NCBI GenBank assembly: GCA_023389175.1
Contig: JAEWEW010000147.1
Span: 1-18,095 of the forward strand
Source of the DNA: Pseudomonadota bacterium
GTDB taxonomy: Bacteria; Pseudomonadota; Gammaproteobacteria; Burkholderiales; Burkholderiaceae_E
Reading direction: 5' to 3'
DNA: 18,095 bases
Position numbers and translations under genes: made by a program. The notes under the pieces are model-generated. The model worked only from the letters and a program-made list of their open reading frames with translations, was not told the DNA's origin and searched no databases. Positions 7,081-14,414 of this stretch are shown here, piece by piece (the stretch's first letter is position 1; each line of letters opens with the position of its first letter).

Positions 7081-9539
7081 TCCTTCAGCGGCTTCACGTT
7101 CCAGATGCGCTCGGCATATTCGCCGATGCTTCGATCGCTCGAGAACGGACCCATGCCGGCGACGTTGAGCGCCGCGCGGCGATGCCATTCGTCGGGCCGG
7201 GCGTAAAGCGCATCCACCTTCGCCTGCGTGGCCAGGTAGTCCGCGAAGTCGGCGAGCAGCAGGTAGGTGTCCTGCTTCAGCAGCGAATCCACGATCGGAC
7301 GGAAGCGATGCGGGTCGTCGGGCGAGAAGTGGCCGCTCGCGATCTGGTCGATGACGCGGCGCAGGGCCGGGTTCTCCTCGTAGTGGCGCATCGGATCGTA
7401 GCCGTTCGCCTTGATCGCCGCGACCTCCTCGGTCCGGTGGCCGAAGATGAAGATGTTCTCCGAGCCAACGTTGTCGTGGATCTCGATGTTGGCACCGTCC
7501 ATGGTGCCGATGGTGAGCGCGCCGTTCAGCGCGAGCTTCATGTTGCCGGTCCCCGACGCCTCGGTGCCGGCGGTCGAGATCTGCTCCGAGAGGTTGGCCG
7601 CCGGCATGATCAGCTCGGCGGCCGAGACGCTGTAGTTGGGCACGAACACCACCCGCAGCCGGCCCTCGAGCCGCTGGTCGTGATTGATGCGGCGGGCGAC
7701 GTCGTTGATCAGCTTGATGACCAGCTTCGCCATCCGGTAGGCCGAGGCGGCCTTGCCGGCGAAGATGCAGGTGCGCGGCGTCCAGTCTGCCCCGGGATTC
7801 TCCAGCATCGCGTTGTAGCGGTGAACGATCTGGAGCAGGTTGAGCAGCTGGCGCTTGTACTCGTGGATCCGCTTCACCTGCACGTCATAGAGCGAGGCCG
7901 GGTCCAGGATGATCCCGCCGTGCTCGCGCACCCAGTCGGCGAAGCGCTCCTTGTTCTCCCGCTTGGCGGCGGCAAACTCGCGGATGAAGGCCGGATCGTC
8001 CGAATGGCCGCGCAGCTCGGCGATCCGCTCGAGCTCCGTGCGCCACCGCGGCCCGATGCGCGCGTCCACCAGCGCGGCGAGCGGCGGATTGGCGTTGGCG
8101 AGCCAGCGACGCGGCGTGATGCCGTTGGTGACATTGCAGAACCGGCCCGGGAACAGCCGCGCGAAGTCCGCGAAGATGGTCTCCACCAGCAGGTTGCTGT
8201 GCAGCTGCGAGACGCCGTTCACCTTGTGGCTCGCGACCACGCTCAGGTAGGCCATGCGCACGCGCCGCTCGCCGGCCTCGTCGATCAGCGAGACCCGGCG
8301 CAGCAGGTCAGGGTCGTCGCCGTGGTGGGCGCGCACCTCGTCGAGGAAGCGCCGGTTGATCTCGAGGATGATCTCCAGGTGCCGCGGCAGCACGCTGCGC
8401 ATCATGCCGACCGGCCAGGTCTCGAGCGCCTCGGGCATCAGGGTGTGGTTGGTGTACGAGAAGATCCGGGTGCACTGCTGCCAGGCGTCGTCCCACGGCA
8501 GGCGGTGCACGTCCACCAGCAGCCGCATCAGCTCCGGCACCGCGATCGCCGGATGGGTGTCGTTGAGGTGGATCGCGACCTGCTCGTGCAGCTCGTTGAA
8601 ACGGGCGTGGTTGTGCATGTAGCGCCGCAGGATGTCCTGCAGCGAGGCGCTCACGAAGAAATACTCCTGGCGCAACCGCAGCTCCCGGCCCTGGTGGCTG
8701 GAGTCGTCCGGATACAGCACCCGCGTCACGTTCTCGGACTGGTTCTTGGCGGCCACCGCCCGCATGTAGTCGCCCTGGTTGAACATGGCGAGGTCCAGGC
8801 TCTGCGAGGCGCGGGCATGCCACAGCCGCAGGGTGTTGATCGCCCCGGTACCGTAGCCCGGCACGATCATGTCGAAGGCCATCGCCATCACCTGCTCGGT
8901 GTCGACCCAGCTCGCGCCGTCGGCATCGTGGCGCACGTAGCCGCCGAACTGGATCGGGAAGGTCACCTCGGGGCGGGGGAACTCCCAGGGGTTGCCGTTC
9001 TTCAGCCAGTCATCGGGCTGTTCCACCTGGTAGCCGTCGTGGATGTGCTGGGCGAACATGCCGTAGTCGTAGCGGATGCCGTAGCCGAAGCTCGGCAGGC
9101 CGAGGGTCGCCATGGAGTCGAGGAAGCAGGCGGCCAGACGCCCGAGGCCACCGTTGCCCAATCCCGGATCGGGCTCCTGCTCCTGGGTCTCGTCCAGATC
9201 CAACCCTGCTTCCGTCAGGGTCTTGGCGAGGTCCCGGTAGAGTCCGGTCGCCATGAGGGCGTTCGAAAGCGCCCGCCCCATCAGGAACTCCATCGACAGG
9301 TAATAGACGCGCTTGGACTTCTGCGTGTACTGGCGACGCGTCGTCTCCATCCAGCGTTCGACCAGCCCGTCGCGCGCGACCAGGGCGAGCGCGGTGAACC
9401 AGTCGGCCGAGGTGGCGGTCTGCGGATCCTTGCCGACCGAGTACAGCAACCGGTTGGCCACGTAGTGGCGCAGCGATTCGGGATCGTTACGGTCGACGGG
9501 GTCGAAATGGAATCGTTCTACGCGGACTCGGTTTGGCAT
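7077..9539 (-). CDS. glgP: Glycogen/maltodextrin phosphorylase (GT35)
   Basis: This PLP-dependent phosphorylase cleaves terminal alpha-1,4 glucosyl units of glycogen or maltodextrin with phosphate, giving glucose-1-phosphate. The 820-residue product matches the family length (E. coli GlgP is about 815). Landmarks are GKDPQTAT (36-43), KRVYYLSMEFLMGR (76-89), the GLGNGGLGRLAACFLDS loop (126-142), HLNDTHPAIAVPELMR (324-339), the VKRIHEYKRQLLN segment (555-567), and the PLP-binding lysine K668 in EASGTGNMKLALNG. The ATG at 9539 was chosen because alignment to the family begins near here; an upstream in-frame ATG at 9656 would add 39 residues without family character, running through the intergenic hairpin region. 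No strong Shine-Dalgarno precedes 9539, so the exact start is less certain than the identity. It heads the glgP-glgX-malQ run. It could equally be annotated malP; the family alone does not separate glycogen from maltodextrin preference. Confidence 0.96.
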   Translation of the reverse strand: MPNRVRVERFHFDPVDRNDPESLRHYVANRLLYSVGKDPQTATSADWFTALALVARDGLVERWMETTRRQYTQKSKRVYYLSMEFLMGRALSNALMATGLYRDLAKTLTEAGLDLDETQEQEPDPGLGNGGLGRLAACFLDSMATLGLPSFGYGIRYDYGMFAQHIHDGYQVEQPDDWLKNGNPWEFPRPEVTFPIQFGGYVRHDADGASWVDTEQVMAMAFDMIVPGYGTGAINTLRLWHARASQSLDLAMFNQGDYMRAVAAKNQSENVTRVLYPDDSSHQGRELRLRQEYFFVSASLQDILRRYMHNHARFNELHEQVAIHLNDTHPAIAVPELMRLLVDVHRLPWDDAWQQCTRIFSYTNHTLMPEALETWPVGMMRSVLPRHLEIILEINRRFLDEVRAHHGDDPDLLRRVSLIDEAGERRVRMAYLSVVASHKVNGVSQLHSNLLVETIFADFARLFPGRFCNVTNGITPRRWLANANPPLAALVDARIGPRWRTELERIAELRGHSDDPAFIREFAAAKRENKERFADWVREHGGIILDPASLYDVQVKRIHEYKRQLLNLLQIVHRYNAMLENPGADWTPRTCIFAGKAASAYRMAKLVIKLINDVARRINHDQRLEGRLRVVFVPNYSVSAAELIMPAANLSEQISTAGTEASGTGNMKLALNGALTIGTMDGANIEIHDNVGSENIFIFGHRTEEVAAIKANGYDPMRHYEENPALRRVIDQIASGHFSPDDPHRFRPIVDSLLKQDTYLLLADFADYLATQAKVDALYARPDEWHRRAALNVAGMGPFSSDRSIGEYAERIWNVKPLKE

Positions 9540-9722
9540 GAGGGATTGCAGTGGGAAACGCCAGGCTGGCCTCACGGCCAAACATGCATTCTCGCCGGAT
9601 GCGAACGGAAATACTAATGAATGCCCGCCGGCCGACGCCGGCGGCTTCCCGTGCATCGGTCCTGTCGTCGCCTTCCGGCCGGGTGGCCGGCGGCGCCAGG
9701 CGGCGCAGTCCTGCCGGCGCCG
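9540..9722. other. Intergenic spacer between the ABC operon and glgP
   Basis: This 183-base gap separates the stop of the LivF-type ATPase gene from the start of glgP, both on the minus strand. It holds two GC-rich hairpins on the operon side, a more AT-rich segment around 9605-9622, and a short inverted repeat (TGGCC-4-GGCCA, 9567-9580) on the glgP side. The glgP promoter should lie here, and the AT-rich segment is the most plausible place, but I see no convincing -35/-10 pair. Confidence 0.5.
9625..9644 (-). terminator. Hairpin downstream of the amide ABC operon, weak terminator candidate
   Basis: A perfect 8-bp stem (CCGCCGGC with GCCGGCGG) closes the 4-base loop CGAC. On the minus strand it is followed by a T-richer but interrupted stretch (GCATTCATTAGTATTTCC) rather than a clean T-run. 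A second perfect hairpin, CCGGCC-4-GGCCGG at 9675-9690, lies closer to the livF-type stop. Together they could end transcription of the ABC operon before glgP. Confidence 0.4.
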
Positions 9723-10460
9723 TCAGACCGCCAGGTGCGCTTCCAGGGCGCTGCGCGCCAGGCCGGCGGCCGGGCCGGACAGCACGCACTCGCCATGGTC
9801 GAGCACCAGGGCGTGGTCCATGGTGGCGAGCAGGAAGGCGAGGTTCTGCTCGACGATGACGAACGCGGCACCCTGCGCCCGGCGCTGACGGATGAAGCGC
9901 TCCATCCGGTCCAGGTTCTCCTGCTGCACGCCTTCGGATGGCTCGTCGAGCAGGGTGAGCGGCGCGGCGTCGGCGATCGCGCGGCAGAACGAGAGCAGCT
10001 TCTTTTCGCCGCCGCTCAGCGTCCCGGCGCGCTGGTCCAGCCGCTCGGCCAGGCGCGGGAATGCCGCGAGCAGCGCCTCGTACGGCGCGAGCGACCGGTC
10101 GCCGCGATGCAGGGTCAGGTTCTCGCGCACGGTGAGCGGGTCGAAGACGAGGCCTTCCTGCGGCGCGTAGCTCATCCCCAGGCGACGGCGCGCATGGGTG
10201 GGCAGTGTCCCGAGCGGCCGTCCGCGCCAGCAAGCGACGCCTGCGGCCGGGGTGAGATAGCCCATGAGCAGGCGCAGCAGCGTGGTCTTGCCGACGCCGT
10301 TGCGCCCGAGGATGCCGAGCACCTGTCCGGGGGCGACCGCGCCCTCGATGCCGCGAAGCACCACGGTGTCGCCGTAGCCGCCGGCGAGGCCCTCGAAGGC
10401 CAGCAGGGGTGTCGCAGCGGCGACGCCGTCCGCGACAGGTGGGGCCGCCGCGCCGGTCAC
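9723..10460 (-). CDS. Branched-chain/amide-type ABC transporter ATPase (LivF/UrtE-like)
   Basis: This is the second ATPase of the importer, a 245-residue cytoplasmic ABC protein of normal LivF length. Walker A is GRNGVGKTT (52-60), the form common in UrtE-like members. The signature is LSGGEKK (148-154) instead of the LSGGQQQ usual in LivF/UrtE. Walker B runs LTLLDEPSEGVQ (168-179), and the switch region is FVIVEQN (200-206) with the usual Gln-Asn rather than His. The start is a GTG at 10460 whose GTGA overlaps the stop of the upstream fusion gene; the long open frame continuing upstream is the shadow of that gene. The first ~17 residues are Ala/Val-rich and not part of the fold. It is the last gene of the operon and is followed by hairpins. 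Confidence 0.92.
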   Translation of the reverse strand: MTGAAAPPVADGVAAATPLLAFEGLAGGYGDTVVLRGIEGAVAPGQVLGILGRNGVGKTTLLRLLMGYLTPAAGVACWRGRPLGTLPTHARRRLGMSYAPQEGLVFDPLTVRENLTLHRGDRSLAPYEALLAAFPRLAERLDQRAGTLSGGEKKLLSFCRAIADAAPLTLLDEPSEGVQQENLDRMERFIRQRRAQGAAFVIVEQNLAFLLATMDHALVLDHGECVLSGPAAGLARSALEAHLAV

Positions 10461-12391
10461 TTGCGCCCGCCCGCGTAGACCGCCCGCACCGCCGGGTCGG
10501 CCTGGATGTCGGCCAGGCCGCCGCTCGCGAGCAGGCGCCCCTGGTGCAGCACGTGGACGCGGCGCGCCAGCGCCTCCACCGCGGCCATGTCGTGCTCGAC
10601 GATCAGCGCCGTCGCGCCGAGCACCCGCACGCTCTCCTCGATGACGGCGATCTGCCGTCGCGTCTCGCCTGGCGACAGGCCGGCGCAGGGCTCGTCCAGC
10701 AGCAGCAGGCGAGGCTCGGACAGCACCGTCATCGCGAGCTCGAGCACCTGGCGCTGGCCCTGCGAGAGGCTGCCTGCCGGCGGTCCCTCTCGCGCCGGGA
10801 TGTCCCGGAGGAAGTCGACCCGGGCGGTGACCAGGTCCAGCATCGGCGAGCGCCAGCGGCGCGGTGCCCGGCCCAGCGAGGCGCGCCGCCCGAGCCGGTT
10901 CGCCCAGAGCGCGATGCGCAGGTTGTCGGCCACCGAAAGCAGGGGGAAGACCGACGGGATCTGGAACTTGCGCCCGACGCCGAGGCGGGCGATGGCGTCG
11001 GCGCGCATGCGCGAGACGTCCCGCCCGTGCAGCCGGATCGTCCCGTCTGCGAGCGGAAGACGTCCGGTCAACACGTTGAACGCCGAGGTCTTGCCGGCAC
11101 CGTTCGGGCCGATCAGGCAATGGATGCCGCCGGACCCGATCTCCATCGTCAGGCCATCCAGGATGGTGACGCCGCCGCTGCGGGAACGGACCGCCTCGAA
11201 CGCGAGCGCCGGGGCTGACCTGCCGTCGGCGCTTCCTGCATGGCGCACCCGTGGTGCCGGGATGGCGCCGCCGTCGCCATCGCCGTCGCCATGGCTGTAG
11301 CGGTCCGTCGCCATGCCATCGGCAGCCGGTCGGGCGGGGCGGGCCGGTCGCGCGCGAAACAGGGCCCGCACGCCCGCCTGCAGCGCGCCGAGCAGCCCGC
11401 CGGGAAAGCGGATGACGACGACGATGAAGACCGCGGCGACGATCGCCTCCCAGTAGCTCACATGGTCGCGCAGCTCCGCCGAGAGCAGGCCGATGCCCAC
11501 CGCGCCGAGCAGCGCCCCGTAGGGACTTGCGCGGCCGCCGACGGCCGTCCAGATGACGAACTCCGCGGAGAGCAGGAAGCCGGTGGCCTGCGGCGTCACC
11601 AGCCCCTGGTGGGCCGCATACAGCGCGCCGCCCAGTCCCGCGGTCGCCGCGCCGATCGCGAAGGCCGCGGCCTTCAGCCGGTCGGTGGCGAAGCCGAAGA
11701 ACTGGACCCGGTCCTCGTTCTGCGAGATGGCCGACCACAGCGTGCCGAGCGGCGTGGTCGCGAGCCAGGCGTAGAGCGCGGTCACGGCGAGGCTCGCGGC
11801 CGCGACCACGTAGTACAGGTTGCCGTAGCGGTCGGTGCCCGGAAGGTCGGGAATCCCGCCGAGGCCGTTGAAGCCGCCGGTGAGGCTGCTCCACTGGTTC
11901 GCCACCTGGAAGCCGAGCATCGCCAGCGCCAGCGTGATCAGCGAGAAGTACGGCCCGCTCTCGTGGCGGCGCGCAAAGACCAGCCGCCCGACGACCCAGC
12001 CGAATGCCGCCGGCAGCGCGATCGCGGCGATGATGCCGGCCGCCGCCGGCAGCAGGGCGTCCAGGACCGGCGCGCCCCCGGGCGCGGCCGCCGGGTCCGG
12101 CAGCGTCCTCAGCACCAGGCCGCACACATACGCGCCGAGCCCGAAGAACAGCGACTGGCCGAGCGGCAGGAAGCCGGTCCGCCCCCAGGCGAGCGCGATG
12201 CCCTGCGTGACCATCCCGTAGATCAGGAAGAGGCCGAGCTGGTAGGCGAAGAACTCCCCGCCGAGCGCCGGCACCAGCAGCAGCGCGACCAGCAGCCCGA
12301 ACAGCGGCAGAAGCAGCCGCAGGCGCGCGGACCGGCGCCGCGGCCGCGCCGGCGCGCGGCCGAGCGGCCTATCGCCGGCCGACGAGGCCAT
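10457..12391 (-). CDS. Fused ABC permease-ATPase (LivM-LivG / UrtC-UrtD type)
   Basis: One uninterrupted 644-residue frame joins an inner-membrane permease to a cytoplasmic ATPase. Residues about 24-340 form a LivM/UrtC-type permease: hydrophobic segments begin at 24-42 and the typical GPYFSLITLALAMLGFQ stretch is at 146-162. Residues about 341-392 are a linker rich in Arg-Pro repeats and an acidic/Gly run (SHGDGDGDGG). Residues about 396-644 are a LivG/UrtD-type ATPase: Walker A GPNGAGKT (428-435), GRKFQIPSVF (473-482), signature LSQGQ (542-546), Walker B LLLLDEP (562-568) and H-loop H600. Start ATG 12391 overlaps the livH-type stop by 23 bases. An internal ATG at 11314 (residue 360) could in principle also yield a free ATPase. 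Permease-ATPase fusions of this kind are known in the family; the UrtD-like GRKFQ element favours an amide/urea-type system over leucine. Confidence 0.92.
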   Translation of the reverse strand: MASSAGDRPLGRAPARPRRRSARLRLLLPLFGLLVALLLVPALGGEFFAYQLGLFLIYGMVTQGIALAWGRTGFLPLGQSLFFGLGAYVCGLVLRTLPDPAAAPGGAPVLDALLPAAAGIIAAIALPAAFGWVVGRLVFARRHESGPYFSLITLALAMLGFQVANQWSSLTGGFNGLGGIPDLPGTDRYGNLYYVVAAASLAVTALYAWLATTPLGTLWSAISQNEDRVQFFGFATDRLKAAAFAIGAATAGLGGALYAAHQGLVTPQATGFLLSAEFVIWTAVGGRASPYGALLGAVGIGLLSAELRDHVSYWEAIVAAVFIVVVIRFPGGLLGALQAGVRALFRARPARPARPAADGMATDRYSHGDGDGDGGAIPAPRVRHAGSADGRSAPALAFEAVRSRSGGVTILDGLTMEIGSGGIHCLIGPNGAGKTSAFNVLTGRLPLADGTIRLHGRDVSRMRADAIARLGVGRKFQIPSVFPLLSVADNLRIALWANRLGRRASLGRAPRRWRSPMLDLVTARVDFLRDIPAREGPPAGSLSQGQRQVLELAMTVLSEPRLLLLDEPCAGLSPGETRRQIAVIEESVRVLGATALIVEHDMAAVEALARRVHVLHQGRLLASGGLADIQADPAVRAVYAGGRK

Positions 12392-13223
12392 TCGGGCGCA
12401 GCCAGAGGAAGCCGATCGAGAGCGTCAGCACGGCCAGGTAGCCCCAGGTCTGGTCCGCAAGGCTCGCCACCAGGACCTGGGTGCCGCCGACGACGCCGGT
12501 GCCGGCGAGCAGGCCCCCGAGGCTGCCGAGCCCGCCGACCACCAGCACGAAGAAGCTGCCGAGCAGGTAGTCGAGACCCATGTTGGGCTCGATCCGCACC
12601 AGCGGCGCGAGCAGCACGCCGGCAAGGCCGGCCAGCACCACGCCCAGCACGAACGCGTTGCGGGCCATGGCCCCGACGTCCATCCCCAGCGCCTGCGCGA
12701 GTCCCGGGTTCGCCACCATGGCGCGCACCCGCGCGCCGGCCGGGCTGCGCCGGTACCAGAGCACGAGCGCCATCAGCAGCACCGCGATCAGTGCCATCAG
12801 CGCGAGCCGGTAGGTGGGATAGTCGGTCCCCAGCACGCGGCTCGTGCCGGTGAGCCCGTGCTCGATGCTCTGGTAGCCGCGGCCATGGATCGCCTCCACC
12901 GCCTTGCGCAGCAGGATGCCGAGCCCCCAGGTGGCGAGCAGCGTGTCGAACGGACGGTCCCGCAGCGGCCGGATCAGCAGCCGCTCGGCGAGCAGCCCGA
13001 CCACGGCGCAGACCCCCATCGCAACCGGCAGCGCCAGCGGCAGCGGCAGGCCCGCCTGCTGCACGGCGACCGCGCTGTAGGCGCCGAGCATCACGAACTC
13101 GCCGTGGGCCATGTTCATGATGCCGAGCATTCCAAAGACGATGCCGAGCCCCAGCACGACCAGGGCGACCACCGCGAGCTGGTAGGCGAGGTTCAGCCCG
13201 TAGGTGGCGATCAGCCCCTGCAC
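12369..13223 (-). CDS. ABC transporter permease (LivH/UrtB type)
   Basis: This 284-residue multi-spanning inner-membrane permease is the partner of the fused permease-ATPase. It is hydrophobic throughout, with the family hallmark GMLGIMNMAHGEFVMLGAY at 31-49, RSPAGARVRAMVANPGLAQALG in the cytoplasmic loop, and the closing WLRPNGLVGRR. The start is a GTG at 13223, seven bases after the stop of the binding-protein gene; an AAGG lies about twelve bases upstream. No better start exists, since the first transmembrane helix begins within ten residues. Its 3' end overlaps the fusion gene by 23 bases. Confidence 0.93.
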   Translation of the reverse strand: MQGLIATYGLNLAYQLAVVALVVLGLGIVFGMLGIMNMAHGEFVMLGAYSAVAVQQAGLPLPLALPVAMGVCAVVGLLAERLLIRPLRDRPFDTLLATWGLGILLRKAVEAIHGRGYQSIEHGLTGTSRVLGTDYPTYRLALMALIAVLLMALVLWYRRSPAGARVRAMVANPGLAQALGMDVGAMARNAFVLGVVLAGLAGVLLAPLVRIEPNMGLDYLLGSFFVLVVGGLGSLGGLLAGTGVVGGTQVLVASLADQTWGYLAVLTLSIGFLWLRPNGLVGRR

Positions 13224-13230
13224 CGCGCGG

Positions 13231-14394
13231 TCACGCCTTGCACTGTTGCCCCGAGCCGATTCCCTCGAAGGTCTTCACCACCCGGAAGGCGGTGCCGTCG
13301 GCGCGCGCGAGGTGGATGTCCTTGCTGGAGTGGCGGCCGTGCAGCACCACCTTGCCGCGGGGCCCGTCGTAGGTGGTGCCCTCGGCGGCTTTCTCGAACG
13401 CGGCCACCCCCACGCTGCCGGCCTTCGTGCCCAGCGCCTCGAGCAGCAGCAGGCCTTCCAGGCAGGATTCCGCCAGCGCATTGAGCGGCGGTGCCTTCTC
13501 GCCGAACTTGCGCGCGTAGCGGGCGGCGAACGCCCGCGCCGCCGGCGTCTCGATCGTGGCGAAGTATCCGGACGACGAGTAGAGGTTGGCCGAGTTCTGC
13601 GCGCCGATCCCGGCCAGCGTGTTCTCCTCGATCAGCGTGCCGAGGCGGGTGACCCGGTCGGCGAGGCCGAAGCTCGCGAAGGCGCGGTTGAAGCCGACCG
13701 AGGCGCCGCCCACCAGGGTGACCAGCACCGCGTCGGCCTTGCTCTCGCGGATCCGCGCGAGGTTCGCGTCGAAGTTGTCGACGGTGAAGGGCAGGTACTC
13801 CTCGCCCACCACCTGGCCGCCGCTCGCGGTGACGTAGCCGCGCGCCGCCTTGTTGGTGTCGCGCGGCCAGACGTAGTCGTTGCCGATGAAGTACCAGCGC
13901 TTGAGGGAGCGGTCTGCCGCGAGCCACGGAATCACCGGCTCGAGCTGCTGTTGCGGCGTCTCGGCAAAGACATAGGTGCCGCGGGCGCACTCGCCGCCTT
14001 CGTAGGTCGGCGTGTAGATGTAGGGGACGCTACCCTTGAAGAGCCCCACCAGCGCGACCCGCACCGCGGAGTCGTGCATGCCGATGAACGCCTGCGCGCC
14101 GCTGCCCTTCCACAGCTTGAGCGCGGCCTGCGTCGCCTCTGCGGGCGGCAGGCCGCCGTCGCCGAAGAGCAGCTCCACCGGGCGGCCGAGGATGCCGCCG
14201 CGCGAGTTGATCTCGTCGGCGGCAAGCTCGGAGCAGCTGCGGCTCGAGGGGCCGAACAGCGCCGCCGGACCGCTCAGCGGGATCATGACCGCCACCTTGA
14301 GCGGGTTGGCCGCACGCACGGCCGGCACGGCGAGGTAAGCGCCGGCCAGCATGCCGACGCGCAGCCCTTGGCCCAGGAAGTCACGACGTTTCAT
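13231..14394 (-). CDS. Periplasmic binding protein, AmiC/UrtA-like (amide or urea type), Tat-exported
   Basis: This 387-residue substrate-binding protein of the amide/urea branch (Peripla_BP_5-like) feeds the ABC importer. The N-terminus MKRRDFLGQGLRVGMLAGAY is a twin-arginine signal (R3-R4), with likely cleavage after AVRA (residue 28), so it should be exported folded. The mature part starts with PLKVAVMIPLSGPAALFGPS and INSRGGILGRPVEL. The segment RWYFIGNDYVWPRDTNK (166-182) and the later YFATIETPAARAF (277-289) and GPRGKVVLHGRHSS (344-357) follow the AmiC/UrtA pattern closely. The ligand is not readable from sequence; short-chain amides, urea or similar are reasonable. ATG 14394 is preceded by AAGGAG at eight bases; the open frame continuing upstream is antisense-quality shadow over the amidase gene. 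It lies 20 bases after the amidase stop. Confidence 0.92.
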   Translation of the reverse strand: MKRRDFLGQGLRVGMLAGAYLAVPAVRAANPLKVAVMIPLSGPAALFGPSSRSCSELAADEINSRGGILGRPVELLFGDGGLPPAEATQAALKLWKGSGAQAFIGMHDSAVRVALVGLFKGSVPYIYTPTYEGGECARGTYVFAETPQQQLEPVIPWLAADRSLKRWYFIGNDYVWPRDTNKAARGYVTASGGQVVGEEYLPFTVDNFDANLARIRESKADAVLVTLVGGASVGFNRAFASFGLADRVTRLGTLIEENTLAGIGAQNSANLYSSSGYFATIETPAARAFAARYARKFGEKAPPLNALAESCLEGLLLLEALGTKAGSVGVAAFEKAAEGTTYDGPRGKVVLHGRHSSKDIHLARADGTAFRVVKTFEGIGSGQQCKA

Positions 14395-14402
14395 GGCGAT
14401 GT

Positions 14403-14408
14403 CTCCTT
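14403..14408 (-). promoter_or_regulatory. Shine-Dalgarno of the binding-protein gene
   Basis: The minus strand reads AAGGAG, eight bases before the ATG at 14394. It lies in the 20-base gap after the amidase stop, settles the start among many upstream in-frame candidates, and predicts high expression, as is usual for binding proteins. Confidence 0.8.
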
Positions 14409-14414
14409 GCGGGG

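Noticed and set aside
4792..7206. Plus-strand open frame of 804 codons opposite malQ and glgX
   Set aside because: It is antisense to glgX, which has full family motifs and intact catalytic residues. The product is low-complexity and rich in Ala, Val, Gly, Arg and His, as expected for a high-GC shadow frame.
7182..9617. Plus-strand open frame of 811 codons opposite glgP
   Set aside because: It mirrors the codon pattern of glgP, shows no recognisable domain, and has His/Val/Arg/Gly-rich composition. Long antisense frames are normal at this G+C content.
9487..9656. N-terminal extension of glgP to the upstream ATG at 9656
   Set aside because: The extra 39 residues do not match the phosphorylase family and would run through the intergenic hairpin at 9625-9644.
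11240..12853. Plus-strand open frame of 537 codons opposite the permease genes
   Set aside because: Its composition is extremely rich in Arg, Gln, Glu and Asp, the complement of hydrophobic transmembrane codons. No motif supports it.
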